Part shown: one piece after another, positions 38,190 through 50,950 of the stretch
Layout: each line of letters starts with the position of its first letter
How positions within the stretch are numbered: position 1 is the stretch's first letter
Assembly: GCA_043228905.1 (NCBI GenBank)
Contig: JBHGNT010000011.1
Coordinates: forward strand, 18,042,001-18,106,000
DNA: 64,000 nt
Direction of reading: 5' to 3'
DNA from: Azolla caroliniana
Taxonomy: Eukaryota > Polypodiophyta
Notes under the pieces: model-generated
Database searches by the model: none
The model's input: the letters and a program-made list of their open reading frames with translations, nothing else
What the model was told of the DNA's origin: nothing
Position numbers and translations under genes: made by a program

Positions 38190-38885
38190 TTATAATGTTG
38201 ATTCTACTTAATATGACAACATTTTGGAAATGGCTATGGGCTATGCAAATTCCAAAGAAGATTATTTTATTTAGATGGCTGATTGTTCATTATGCGGTTC
38301 CTGTTAGGGTTTGGATGTATTGTAAGGATGTAGATAAAATGTGTGATTTTTGTGGATTAGAGATGGAGTCTCTTCATCACCTATTATGGTCATGTATGGC
38401 GGCTAAATTGGTTTGGAAAAGGATATTACGTTTATTGCATGATGTATATGGCTCTAGAGTATATAAATGGGGAGCAATGATGTGGGCTACTATTAAGCGT
38501 AAGGTACAAGATTATGAACAAGAAAAGGTTACCTTTGCATTACATACAAGAGGTCGAAATGTTGAGGAAGTGTTCTGTGTATGGATAGTAATTCAATACA
38601 AAATGGGGTGGTTTGGGAGACTAATAGTTCCATAACGTTGTGGGTTTTGTGGACTAGTAGATGTTGAAGGATATTTCAGCAAATTCAATGGAATACTGTG
38701 GAGGTAATCAAGGAGATTTGGTTGACCTTGGTGCATACACTAAAAGGAGAGTATGACGCTATCAAGGGTGATTCAGATGTAGTCCTTCGAAAGAAAGAGG
38801 GTTTTAAGAAGACATGGGAAAGGATGAATGCATTTTACATGGTTAATTCTTGTATACGTTGGAGGTATCAGCCACCTCTCTAGGT
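38190..38885 (+). mobile_element. LINE ORF2 3' end: zf-RVT domain and tail
   Basis: The frame from about 38195 contains FWKWLWAMQIPKK, FRWLIVHYAVPVR and CDFCGLEMESLHHLLWSC, with the C-x2-C...H...C pattern of the zf-RVT domain that follows reverse transcriptase in plant LINEs. After a break at about 38635 the tail continues with FQQIQWNTVEVIKEIW and HTLKGEYDAIKGD. No upstream reverse transcriptase or endonuclease on this strand was recognised, so it is 5'-truncated, as is usual for LINEs. Confidence 0.8.
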
Positions 38886-39009
38886 ATTTCCTCCACCGAT
38901 ATGAAACATGGGGATATGTTAACTGTTATTGAAACATGGATGGATTCATTGAAATAGGTGGAGGGGGATGCTCTTGTGTATGCATTCAGAAGAAGTCCGT
39001 TTCTTTTTA

Positions 39010-39310
39010 TGTGATGGATGGTGTCATGAAGCATTGTTGATTTGCAAGCAACATGTGGAAGGTTATTAGATGCATATAAACTGTTCGAAGGGCTGAGATC
39101 CCTTAAAGTGGGTGTTGATCACATGGTTGTACATGACGGCATGTTTATACATGCTGGAATCATGGATCGAGACATACAAAATGACCTCTATACCATAATG
39201 CTTTGATTGAGTTTTACGTTGAATATGGAAAATAGAGGATGCTTGGTCATAATTTGTAAATGTGGGGGTATATTGGATGCATGTGATGACCCAAAGGTGG
39301 TATTGGGAGA
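39010..39310 (+). pseudogene. PPR gene debris
   Basis: Plus-strand pieces resemble PLS-class PPR motifs: LLDAYKLFEGL, then GMFIHAGIMDRDIQNDLYT, then (shifted frame) NALIEFYVEYGK, then CKCGGILDACD. Frame shifts and a stop exclude function. It lies directly after the LINE tail, so it may have been carried or interrupted by that element. Confidence 0.5.
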
Positions 39311-39534
39311 TGTTGAATATAAACATGATGAGGAAGATTGATTTGGTTTGAACATATGGCAAATCATGGTATGTTTCAACTATTGAAGAAGTGTTCAAAC
39401 AAGTCTATCAAAAGAAAGATTCATGGCTAGCTAGTGTCTTACACAATACGGGTTGGGGAAGGATAATCATCTCCTTTCTATCATTTTGTATTTTGTAGCT
39501 GATATGGTTTTTTAAACTAATGGAAGGATATGTT

Positions 39535-39715
39535 TTAAAAATAATAAAACAACATCATTGACATATAGGAGTATAAAAATAAGTAGCTCAATGAGTTTTA
39601 GACCATCTAATCCTTCTTCCTTTGCAACCTTGTTTACTCTTTCTTCTAGTTTATTAGTGCATAGACCAAAGAGTGTGTGCGAGACTGGACACCCTTGTTG
39701 CTCAAGAAGTAATTT
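39535..39715 (-). mobile_element. LINE reverse transcriptase fragment
   Basis: Minus-strand translation gives EQQGCPVS, then after a one-base shift LFGLCTNKLEERVNKVAKEE and LLYVNDVVLF. These match the QGCPLSPTLF and YADD-type catalytic blocks of plant LINE reverse transcriptases. YVND replaces YADD, and the frame is broken, so it is dead. Its strand is opposite to the zf-RVT fragment at 38.2 kb, so the two are separate or inverted insertions. Confidence 0.7.
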
Positions 39716-39791
39716 GAGAAACCATTTTCCATTTTCAATTAGAATCTAACTTACACTTATAATCATGCTACAATTGCCCTATATGGTCACT

Positions 39792-39794
<3 letters not shown>

Positions 39795-39847
<53 letters not shown>
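39795..39847 (+). repeat. (AC)n microsatellite
   Basis: About 26 uninterrupted AC units lie in non-coding DNA. Confidence 0.98.
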
Positions 39848-39848
<1 letters not shown>

Positions 39849-39849
39849 T

Positions 39850-41289
39850 GTAGACCTTGTGGAAGTATTTAGGAAATATTCTTGCATCTTAAAAGGATCA
39901 CTAACTAGGATATTTTAACAAAGTTGGGATTCTAGTTTTCTACCATAACTTTGGAAAGTTGGCCTACTTCTTCAGTTGCCACATAAATGATAGTCTACTT
40001 CTTTGATCTTGAGGGATTGTATAAGGTGTTTGAAACCCTTGGCGTTAGAAGTATTTGTTGTAGTTACACCAAACACCCTCACATGTGCACAACAAAGTGA
40101 AGGTGAGAGCTACCAAACTAATTTTATGAAAGGGGGCCTAAGAATAGGTTGTGCACCCAAGGGCAAATTATATTATAATACAACATAACAAGGGAGATGA
40201 GGGCTAACAAACTATTGTAAAAAAGGAAACTCTAAAATAGGTTGTTAAAGTAGATGTAAAGTCTTGCGATTAATTAGAAACATTGACACATAAAACACAT
40301 CAAATGGCAATTGACATTTGATGTTGCTATAATATGGGGGATAAAGTTCTCATGAGGTACAATATACTTGCTTACAAGCATCAACATTTCCAACATGGTC
40401 CTATTGCATAGATGGTACCATGTGATTGTCCGAGATGCTGAATAATGCTTAAAAAGGGTGCATTGCATTTAAGAAACATAAATATGTCCATCATATCCAA
40501 GGGGATGAATAACATTGATCCATTGATCAATGCAACCGTGACGAGGAAACCAGTTGATGGACATGTTTCACCCACATCTTCAATTGCACCAATACATTCA
40601 ATCTTCAACATTTTTTTAGCATGAATATTACCCATACAACGTAATAAATCATAATGATCATTACTAACTTCTTCTTGGTCACTATGATGATGACAGCCAT
40701 GACCCTCCTCTTCCATATTGTTATTATGGTTTTCCATAGTTGGAATAGATTCTATCATTAGTGTTAGAACATCTTTTCACTCTTGGATGAGGTTGGTTTA
40801 CAATATACCTTGTCGTTAGCATCCTCTATTATCCAATCCTACATGATCTCCTCTCACTATTGTCCAATCCTATCAGTATTCTTTAAGCTCCACATCATCG
40901 TCATGAGATATTGGCACATGGCCAGACGCACCAATTATATACTTGGAAGCTGAATATCGACTCAATCTTATAGACCATATTAAAACATTTTGTGAACTTG
41001 ACACGCTAATTTTGTTGCATACATATATCTCAACTAGGACGAGATCAATTGTTGTAAGTAAAGGTGCACTATAAGGTAGTAAATTTGCATTCTTGCAAAA
41101 TGGGTAATATTACAACTCATTGCATTTCTCAAAAATTGGTAAATTACATTTCATTGATTTCTTATAACATGTGTTTGGCTTAGTTACCTTCTCGAATAAA
41201 ATCGTAATCCTTGGAAGCACAAGCCAGTCCTCATTACGTGAACCCTTCATTCTTGTGAAGTTTTGATTGATGAAACGAAATTTACACTT
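39850..41289. other. Spacer before the CAF gene 3' end
   Basis: The stretch includes a 125-codon minus-strand open frame (40381-40758) with a His/Glu-rich N-terminus and no domain that I recognise. Nothing else was seen. Confidence 0.45.
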
Positions 41290-44200
41290 CTAAACCGCTA
41301 GAAGTTTGGCGAGTTCATCCACAGGAAGACCCCCCATTGGAGGTACATCCAAAGTTGGTAACTGATAACTTCTCTTCTTTACCCCTCTCTTGTTGGGTCT
41401 ATCAACATATCTTGATCGCCCAAAATATACTTGTACTTGTTCATCTCCTTGTTCCTTCCATTCTGTCTTTACTCGCAATTTCTTCAGTAATCTGTGCGTA
41501 TATATAGGACCAGTTGGAGCTGTTTCAGCTAGTTTGGTTGCTTTATTTACAATTGATTCAGGATCCATGTCAACCTTATCAAGTTCAATTGCCATCCCAC
41601 ATTCAATCGCATGATCCCATAGAGATTCTATATAAACCTTTGTGTTCTCATCTTGAATTTGACCAGCTCTTTCAATACCTTTGCCATCACCTTGTGCATC
41701 CACCTTACATAAAGAAAGCTCAGATGATATGCATGATTCTGTTAAAACCAGATCATCTGTACAAAGAACAGATTTTTCCTTTGATTGAGATGAGGGCCTC
41801 TCTGGCATTGAATCATCCGTGTCCTGATTAGCAGATTCATTATTGGTCGTACTGACTTTTCCTCTGCCTTTCCACATCAGAATATGTTCCTTTCGAAAAG
41901 ATAGCAATACACAAGGTACTAGATCCTACACAACAAATATTGGATATCAGAATTTCTTTTTATCCACAAATATGAGATGAGAATAGGCAAAATCAGCAGC
42001 TACATACTGTAGTGAGAACTTACTTTTAGTTTTGCTCCAATTTTCTTATAGTCAGTTGGCTTTAAACCTTGACAATCAATGCGCACCAAGTCATCCAATT
42101 TGAACGCATTTCTCACATCCTCGACTAGAGTCGAGTATAATCTATTTTTACCTGAAAATAGACATAACAATACCCTATATGTATATTGAAGTCCCAAGGA
42201 TGGCATAAGAAGAAACTTTTTAAAATGCAGGTTCAATTAGCACTATAAAAACTTGCCGAAGGCCTACCAATTAGGTCTTCACCCAACCATTTGAATACCA
42301 TCGAAATGAATCTTATAAGTAGTATTGAGTTCAGTCCAACAAGTCTTTGCTTCAACTTTTCAAACATTTTTGTAATTCTTTTTTCCAGATACCCTATTTC
42401 TTAATTTATTTTATCCTATCTTTCCACCATGTTTCAAGGATGCAGAATTAGACGATGTTTCAGATTTTGAGCACATAATTGCCAATTTCTATTTTCAGAG
42501 GAAACTTCGAACTTTGTATCCTCTATACTATTCTCATCGAAAACTTAAGGTGTCTCAATATCATCTTAAACATGATATTGCTTCCAAGGTACAAAAAATA
42601 GAGCATGATACTCAAACCTGTGTCACCAAAAGCCCTTGTCTTTGATTGAACACATCACAAGCCACTGACAGGAAGTGCCACTAATAGGTCCAATTCAATA
42701 AGATCAAGGAACGAAATCATGATGGAAATGAAGTATAGGTATGCGTGTTTGCATGCATATGTGCATGTGGATCTTGGTGTGGTTTTATGCCATCTTCTGG
42801 ACATATGTTTAGAATGACAAAACCTAGCATGTTAGCAATAACACAATCAACATAAAATTTGCATGTCAACATAAGATCAACATGCACCTATTTTGTAGAC
42901 TGGTTCAACTTTCCTCCCCAGCACTCGCAACTTATATGCTTCCTCTTTTGTAAGTTCCTCTGGAGCATCCTGAATGAGCTTAGGATAGATCGGGCTGGCT
43001 GGTTTCCAAAGCATAAGAGGAATTTTAGGACGGTCTTTGTAGTTGTAGTTGCGTCCACGAAAAAGGTACAAGACACCTCCAGTCCTATAGATAATCTTTC
43101 CCCCTGTTTTATCCTGTGTAGACATGTACAGATTAAACTCAACCAGGGATGCTTTGAACATCTACAAGTTCAATACAAGTGTTTATAAAAAAATATGTGA
43201 AGGGTACAATCAATAATACCATCCAAGTTATGAAACCGGACAGTAGAAGATAATCATTTAGGCATTGTATGCATTTCACTCAATATGTGAGTTGATGGTT
43301 AACATGACAGTGAGATGGCCCACAGGACTTCATTCAAACATGCAACTCCAAAAAATATATCTTCAATCACATATAGCCTTAACTCTCATTGTTATTCTAA
43401 CTTTTTATTCATTGTTATTGTACTTCAATTGTGGATTTTTTTTTTAAAATGCTAAGTGTACATATTGATGCTGGCTTTTTGTTTTTATCTACTTCTTTGG
43501 TGCTAAAATTTAAGTATACCACAAACTTTATCATGCACATCCAGAACAAATCCTTATACCAAACGCATAACCTCATAAAAGAATCAACGAACTAAGTTTC
43601 TCACACATTCAAACAGGAGGGGCAGAATCTAGCCCATTATAGCATATAACAAAAAGAGAATAAATGTGAATAAGGAATTGTGAATAGGAAAAGAAAATTA
43701 ACCTCAATCTGAAAACAAATATTGTCCATGTCCACCGTTGGTACACCTTTGCACTTGATTTTGCAAACTCTTCTTCTTTTCCAATGACAATGGATTGTAT
43801 CCAGCATATTATGAGTTAGCCCATCCCTACCTGCAATCAACCTCCGCTTAATAACTATCCATGATAAGGAAACAGTGTAGTTCCTTATCATATTTATCCA
43901 TAACCTGCTGTGATTTCTATTTGTTTCCAAGGGGAACAATTTTTTTCTTGCCTCTCATCTGATAATATTTATTTCCCCAAAATACCTCATTGTTTAACCC
44001 ATCCATAAGATGTCTTTCAGTACATATCGATGACACATCATCATGAAAATGGTTTCTAGGATAAAGAGAAGTTAGATCATGGTAATTCTTTCTCTCCATA
44101 GTTTAACATATAGTTTCCTTCAATTGTACAGATAACCATCACTTTCTGTCAATCTAATTATCATTATTGATGTCTACTCAGGCTAATTCTATTTTGGTTC

Positions 44201-46151
44201 ACACGTTTTGCCTTTTCTATCAATCATTTTACCTCTTTGTCCAAAGATGAAAATATTTATTGCCTGAAATGAATTGAATATACATTTGCCATGTTTCCGC
44301 TAACAATTCATAAACCATAGCTAAAAGTGAACTTAACTTTACCATGTTTGGGTTATTCAATAACTAAAATTCCTATTGATAAAGTTGTTAAAGTCACAAG
44401 AAACCTAATGGGTTCATATGGTTATACACTTGCCTCAAGCTTCAAGTCAGCAAATATTTAGATACAAAACTTGTATATTTTCATGTCTATATTGAGAAAT
44501 AAAGATTGTTTATCCCACAACCTATATTTATAAAAACTCATATAGCACACAGTTAAATACATTTCTTCTGAGAAAGGTCTAAGATGATACCAAGATTTAG
44601 TTGACGATTCTCACGCTGACATTTTTCAACTAGATAGACAATGTCCTCTTTTGATAAAGGATCTCCCAAAATCTCTTCTCTTGTTTTTGCTGGCCTAGGG
44701 CCTTGACCTTCGTTAAAAGGACCAGGATCTTGAACAAACTTCACTCCCTTTTTATTTTTTGGAGGAGGATTGAAAGAATCAAACTCTGGCACTTTCTTTT
44801 TGGTAGGATTTGGGGGTTTGCCACCTGTCCATGGTCTAGGTATTGAAATGGGTCCAAATGGTGAATATGGGCGTTCCCGATAGCCTAATATTGGTGCTTT
44901 TGGGATCTCTGTATAGCTATATCGAAATTCAAAAGGGAGATCTGGTATATTGTGTTGTTGCCATGTTGGTTTCATGTCGCTTGAACTAGTTGGCATGTGA
45001 GTCTCATGAGGAACTTCAGAGTTCTTCTCATCAATATGAATATCAGATGATCTTCGTCTTTCTTGTCTTGGTACTAAGTCATCATCTATAGTACATGAAT
45101 ATGTGGCAGACGCATTTTCTTCATCACCTGAAGTGCTCCATGGTGTCAAAGAGCCATTCTCTTCATCGTCTGAGTCGGTCCAGTTAAAATTGTTAATACC
45201 CTCCTCTATCTCAGCATGGTTCTCTATTTGTGCATCTATTTTCCATTTTCCCATATTATCTTTGAACTCCTGCAATCCATATTTTTCATTATTTATTTTC
45301 TTATTCTCCAATGTAGAATCCACGTTGGCACTATTCAAAACTTCTTTTTTTCCTTTATATGCATCAAAATTGGATAGATCCTTATTCCTTCCAGGAACCC
45401 TTGTTTCTCTTTGAGCCATCCTTTCTTGTAGTTCATACTTCTCATCATCTACCTTATTCTTTGGCATAGTTTTCACATTCATTGGACTTCGTTTTCCTTT
45501 ATATGCATCAGGATTCATCAAACTACCATTTCCTCTTTTGGATGCATCAAAACTAGATCGATTTGATTTTCTTCCAAGAACCCTTTTTCTTCCTATAGGC
45601 AGTTGTGGTTTCAAATTACTAGAATAAAAGTATTTCTTATCCGCATCCCAGGGCACATTAGGAGAGTTTGCAAACAAATTCAAAAGGAATGGTTTTGATT
45701 CTACTAAATCATTCTTTTCCTCCTTTGTATCCACATCAGAAAACTTCTTTCTCGGATCGATACCCTTATTTCTCAAACCAATCTTCTGTCTCTCTTTGTT
45801 CTTGAGAGAAATCAACATCTCCTCGAGCTTCGACGTGAAGGCTGATCCTTTCTGATCTTGAATTAAGGCAACTTTAGGATGAATCTCTCCTTGAGCTGAA
45901 GGGATCCATCTTTTTCTATCCGAGACGGAAACGGTATGAGAAGCAGAAGAGGAAGGAGATTGGGATACTCTGTTTTTAAGCCTTTCTTCAGGGCATGGCA
46001 TTGTTCCACCGCCACGACTCTGATCATCTTCGTCATGGAGGATGCAGACCGGAGAGTGGAGTTTGAATGCAAAAGCTCGGTGAGTGGGCTTAGCGAGGGC
46101 GTGATGGTTGAGGAAGCTAGAGGAGGATAGGGATGCCAAACTCTCCATCAA
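41290..46151 (-). CDS. CAF1/CAF2: CRS2-associated factor (CAF1/CAF2 type), chloroplast group II intron splicing
   Basis: Five exons: 46151-44591, 43830-43703, 43113-42888, 42151-42024, 41925-41290 (stop included), giving 892 residues. The Ser-rich start ([14 protein letters not shown]) suits a plastid transit peptide. After a long, low-complexity region comes the CAF signature [13 protein letters not shown]...PYSPFGP...RPWTG, then two CRM domains. CRM1 spans about residues 490-600, with [55 protein letters not shown]2 spans about 615-705, with [21 protein letters not shown] and [10 protein letters not shown]. The C-terminal VDELAKLLA is the CAF tail peptide that contacts CRS2. CAFs pair with the peptidyl-tRNA-hydrolase-like CRS2 to splice plastid group IIB introns. 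The protein is longer than usual because of an expanded N-terminus with an internal repeat. An ATG at 46148 is an equal start; CAF1 versus CAF2 is undecided. Confidence 0.9.
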
Positions 46152-46156
46152 TCAGA

Positions 46157-46267
46157 TCACAAAACAGAAACAGAAACAGAAACAGAAACAGAAACAGAGA
46201 TATGGTGTGCACTGTGAACTCTCCGAGCTTCTTTCTTTTTGGTTCGGTTCGGTTCGGTTCGGTTCGG
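46157..46267 (+). repeat. (AAACAG)n and (GGTTC)n microsatellites in CAF 5' flank
   Basis: About six AAACAG units (46161-46199) lie just upstream of the CAF start codon, in its probable 5' UTR. A run of GGTTC units (46241-46267) follows further upstream. Confidence 0.9.
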
Positions 46268-48058
46268 TCTGGTTCAGTATTGTCTATTTGAAAGATATGT
46301 GTGAGTTCTCTCTCCTAAGTATTAAGGAGGAGAAATCTTGCCCCTTTTCACCCTTTTCTGAATGCACACTTTAGAATCATCTAAGTCTCCTCCTCATCTT
46401 CTTCTATCTATTCCGCTTTTGGGTGTGTCTTGGTCTTTGCTCGATCTTGTCTCATATGTTTGTTCAATCCACCAATATCAAAATCAATGCCTGTTTTTAC
46501 GACAATTTTGCGGATTGCCAGAAATAATGTTATATTAATTTATTTTTAACAACCCTACAAGGCTTATTATTTTCAATCTAAAATACTAGTCATATGCAAA
46601 ATGTATGCAAGAAACATGATGATGATGATAATGATGTAATTTGTGGGGAACAAGCCTTTATTATGTACAAAGCTTTAATTGTTAATAAGAAAGGAACCCT
46701 TTAGCTTCCCAACTTTCATCAAAAGGGTGCCTTGAGTGACTATGGGGCTACCTTTTGGTCATTCTCTCGTCATTGCATCCCTTAATATCCACTTTCCTCC
46801 ATATAGCTTTTCTTTGCTAATTAATCGAAATATACATGATTTTATTTAATAAATAGTTTTTACTTAAAATCGAGACACCTCGTATGTTTCTTATATAGTA
46901 ATTGTCTCTTTAATTAAGACTAACATGTTTTTTAGGAACTGGAATGTTCAAGGGATTCCTAACCATTTCTTGAGGATTTTTCGGGGGTCATATTTGGAAT
47001 AGGACAATTACTTAAAGAATTATAGTTTTTCAATGGTTGTTGGTTTTGTGTAGTGTCCCGATTGGATAAGTCACACTTAGGCAAGTTATCCAATTTGTTA
47101 ATCACGATTCACAAGAATCTAGTCAGGGTTATTTTTGGGAGAGTACAATGGCAAAAAAGTTTTGTAATAAAAACTCTCAATATAAAAATAATGCGCACAC
47201 GTGTTTGTGCCTCCTTCTCGATGGACATTTTGACTATGAAACTTAAATTACCACGCTCGTCTATATGTTATCATACATTCTTGTGAATTGCCCTGTGTTC
47301 AATGTGTGACAAGTAATCGATATGCATCATTCACCGAGGTTTCATTGCATACCTTGCATATATTCATATTTGGGTGATGATGTCATGATGCCACCACAAC
47401 ACCTAACTTGCGTGAGTAAGTCAAAGAAGTGTTAAGGTTCATGGGGGTGGTGAGTGGATATGTTACGGCATTTTTACCTTGTATCGGGGCCAACAATGAA
47501 GGCAAATATTTGCAATGTAACATTCTAAATTTGTAATTTTAGCATGTTGTCACATCATTCATCCTTAGTGCCTCTAGTAATTTATCCTTGATGATCTAGA
47601 GAGAGACAGAATGTTAAGAAAGAATCATCAAGCTATGCAAAGAATAAAAGAGATTTGCAGATGAAGGATATTGGAAAAGATATTTATTACGTGTAAAGTT
47701 GGTTAGTTACACAACAAAGGAAAAAATCACACTATGCAGAATATCGTGCATAAAAGCCGGTCGGTTGTAGACTAGAGCGGAGGGAATTAGATAACATATT
47801 GCAATAAGGTATTGTTCGGTTTCCCACGCTTTGGCAGAGCAAGTGATAAATCATGTGGCACGAGTCATTTGATCAATTTCTTTTCTCCCTTTCCCTTATC
47901 AATGAATGAAAGGCGGGCTAATCGTGGGGACAGAGCTGAAGTATGTATATCATTTGGCCATGACTTATTAGTCCTTCATAGCCACACTTGGTGCTCTAGA
48001 AACCATATACGTATACATATATATATAATATACATACATACATACATACATACATACA

Positions 48059-48094
<36 letters not shown>

Positions 48095-48416
48095 TATATA
48101 TAGATAGATAGATAGATAGTGTGTTTGAGTGTTGAACAAAAAAGAGCAATTTACCTTTTGACCTTTAGTCTAAGATATTTTGAACGTCAAGCCCCTATTG
48201 TTGACCTGACCTTTTTGACCTATACTCTGTTTCCATTGACCGATGACCTTCTTCCTTATATGTACATACATATACAATGGAGAGATTGACTGAAACAGAT
48301 ATGCAGATAGATTGACTCTGAGAGAGAGATAGAGAGAGAGAGCTCAGAGAGAGTGTGCTGTGTTTGTGTTTGTGTTTGTGTTTGCGTGTCTCAAAACGCA
48401 AAGAATCAAGCTTCCC
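46268..48416. other. Divergent intergenic region between CAF and PAP29
   Basis: The promoters of the two divergent genes must lie here. No confident promoter element or element domain was seen. The microsatellite at 48031-48119 lies about 300 bases before the PAP29 ATG. Confidence 0.5.
48031..48119 (+). repeat. Compound (CATA)n(TA)n(GATA)n microsatellite
   Basis: CATA units run into TA units and then GATA units, in the upstream region of the PAP29 gene. Confidence 0.97.
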
Positions 48417-50950
48417 ATGGTTTCTTCCCTCCCCTGCTTCCTCACCATGTCGCTTCTCCTTCTCCTACCACTGCTTCTTCTTCAGCAGGTGCTGGGCTCC
48501 CTACCCCCCCTTCGTTTCAATCCTTCCACAGGACAATTCAAAATCTTGCAGGTGAGGACTCAGCACCTCAGAATGCCCTGATTCTGATCATTTCTTTGAT
48601 TCTCATCCCCACTTTGTTCCGTGTATCTTGGCATCCGTTTGGATGCATCTATCTATCTATCATTTGTTTCATATGCCCCTCCTGATGCTTGTATGTATGT
48701 ATGCATGCATGCATGATTTCTGTCTTTATGCCTATACTCCTTATATATGCATGTCTATCTCAGGTTGCAGATATGCACTATGCAAACGGGGCTTCTACAC
48801 CATGCGAGGATGTCACGGAATCTCAGATGCATACATGCTCAGATCTCAACACGACAGTGTTCCTTCGTCGTATGATCGCCGCTGAGAAGCCTGATTTGAT
48901 CGTCTTCACAGGTAAAGCATGTGGTTTTTGACTTCACATATATGCCATTGCCAACTGCAGGCTCCTATATCTATTGTTATGCTGTATATATAGTGGATTG
49001 TTTATGTCCATTTTATATTGCAAATCAGTTCAGCTTGGGTCCATTATATGGCACATCATGGTTTCTCATCTCCATTTTTCTGTCTGCCATTATTTGCTTC
49101 ATTTTTTGATGCATAAAATTGATTTCTTAGATTGTTAATCTCGTTGCACATCATTTGGTTCTTATATTGCTCATCGTGTTTTCTATTTCCGTTATGGCTG
49201 CGCACTATATTGCATATCATGTCTTCTTATCTCCATCTTGTCTCATGTTATTTCTTCTGATGTTGCATCTCATGGCTGGACATATGTCTGTGATGTTGCA
49301 TCTCATGTTTTTTCTTGACATGCCCATAATGTCCCAATCATGTCTTTCTTATACCCAGCATGTTGCATATGATTATGTCCATCCGTTTTGTGTAAGTTTT
49401 AACCAAAAACCATCCCTACAGGAGACAACATCTTTGGCAGTGATTGTCATGATGCTGCAGCTTCTCAAGTGGCAGCTTTTGCTCCTGCAGTGGATGCCGG
49501 GATCCCATGGGCAGCCATTCTCGGAAATCATGACCAAGAAGGAAACCTCAGTCGCCACCAGCTGATGGAACACATAGTGTCCATGAATCACTCACGAGCT
49601 CGGGTCAATCCATATCCTCGTTACACCATTGATGGATTTGGTAACTATAACCTCGAGGTGAAAGGCGTTGAAGGATCTTCATTAGCTAACAAGAGTGTTC
49701 TCAACCTCTTTTACTTGGATAGTGGTGACTATTCCACTGTTGTGAACGTTTCTGGCTATGGTTGGATTAAGCCTAGCCAACAAGTCTGGTTCTTGGAAAC
49801 CTCATCCAAATTGAAGGTAAAATATCTACAAAAAGAGTTGGTTTTAATTTGAAGTTTAATGCAGTGTGGGCATAGCTAAGTGGTATGAACTTTGAAATGA
49901 AGATGTCCTGATTGTTTTTATCCCTCATATGAAAGGCAATGCTTTTAAATGGATTGTCAACATCGATTCACAGCATTTTTCGTTTTCTCTTTAAAATGAA
50001 TGCAGTCATGAATGGGGAACTGTTTTAACATTCGGTAGTAAGGTCTACACACTGACAATTTGCACATATGATTTGTATTTGAAATTAGAATGGGCCCTTA
50101 TAGTTAATCCCAATATGGTTTTCCCACATGATTCATACTTGAGATTAGGTATGGGCTTAGTTTGGTTTGGTTTCTTGGCTTCGAAACCAATCCATTCATA
50201 CATAACAAAAACTAAACCAAATGAGTGCAGTCATGAATGGAGAACTGTTTTAACATTCGATTGTAGTCACTATGTGCAATCAAATGGCTGACCACAATAT
50301 ATATGCAATCATAGCCATTTCATTTTTTGTGCTATGGTAGGAAGGAGAGGAATTTGGAATCAATGAATGGAAGAATTGTTTTACCATTATTGTCTTTGTT
50401 TTGGTTACTACATGCAATCATCAAAACTTAATTTCGCAACATTGCAATTTCGTGGAAAAGGTAACAATTTGCTAAAGGTGTGATTGATTAAATGGATGGA
50501 TGGCAGGCTGAATACAAGAGCAAACCAGCAGCGCAAAACACTGCGGCTCCTGGACTCACGTTTTTCCACATCCCCATACCAGAGTTCAGTTATTTCGACA
50601 AATCCAACAGGGTGGGAGTGAGACAAGAACCTATTAGTTCATCATTGTGGAACTCTGGATTTTTTTCATCAATGCTCGACGATGGCGATGTGAAGGCGGC
50701 ATTTGTGGGTCATGATCATGTCAATGATTTTTGTGGTGAGCTCGAGGGTTTGAGTCTATGCTATGGTGGAGGTTTCGGTTACCATGCCTACGGGCTGGCA
50801 GGATGGTCGAGAAGAGCTCGGATAATTGTAGCTTCTTTGGGGAGGGAGAATGATGGTACATGGGGAGGTGTTAATGAAATAAGGACTTGGAAGAGGTTGG
50901 ACGACAATGTCTTTAGCACGATCAACCAAGAGGTCTTATGGTCTACATAA
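48417..50950 (+). CDS. PAP29: Purple acid phosphatase, PAP29 type (metallophosphoesterase)
   Basis: Four exons with consistent phases: 48417-48551, 48764-48911, 49422-49816, 50507-50950 (TAA), giving 373 residues. Residues 1 to about 30 are a signal peptide (LLLLLPLLLLQQVLG), so the product is secreted or vacuolar. All metallophosphoesterase blocks are present: VADMH (Asp48, His50), TGDN (Asp96, Asn97), GNHDQ (residues 129-133), FHIPIPE (His247) and GHDH (294-297). The small PAP28/29 group lacks the N-terminal fibronectin-like domain of large plant PAPs. It is often annotated 'probable inactive', yet these ligands are intact, so a phosphoesterase function is plausible. The start was chosen because it opens the signal peptide and follows a short leader. 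An AATAAA lies at 50951, directly after the stop. Confidence 0.93.

Noticed and set aside
40381-40758. 125-codon minus-strand frame with a His/Glu-rich start
   Set aside because: It has no recognised domain, no support from splice sites and no neighbouring exons. It lies in a relic-rich spacer, so I do not call it a gene.
48195-48401. Minus-strand open frame rich in HKHKHK and SLSLS
   Set aside because: It is produced by GA- and GTGTTT-type repeats in the PAP29 leader.
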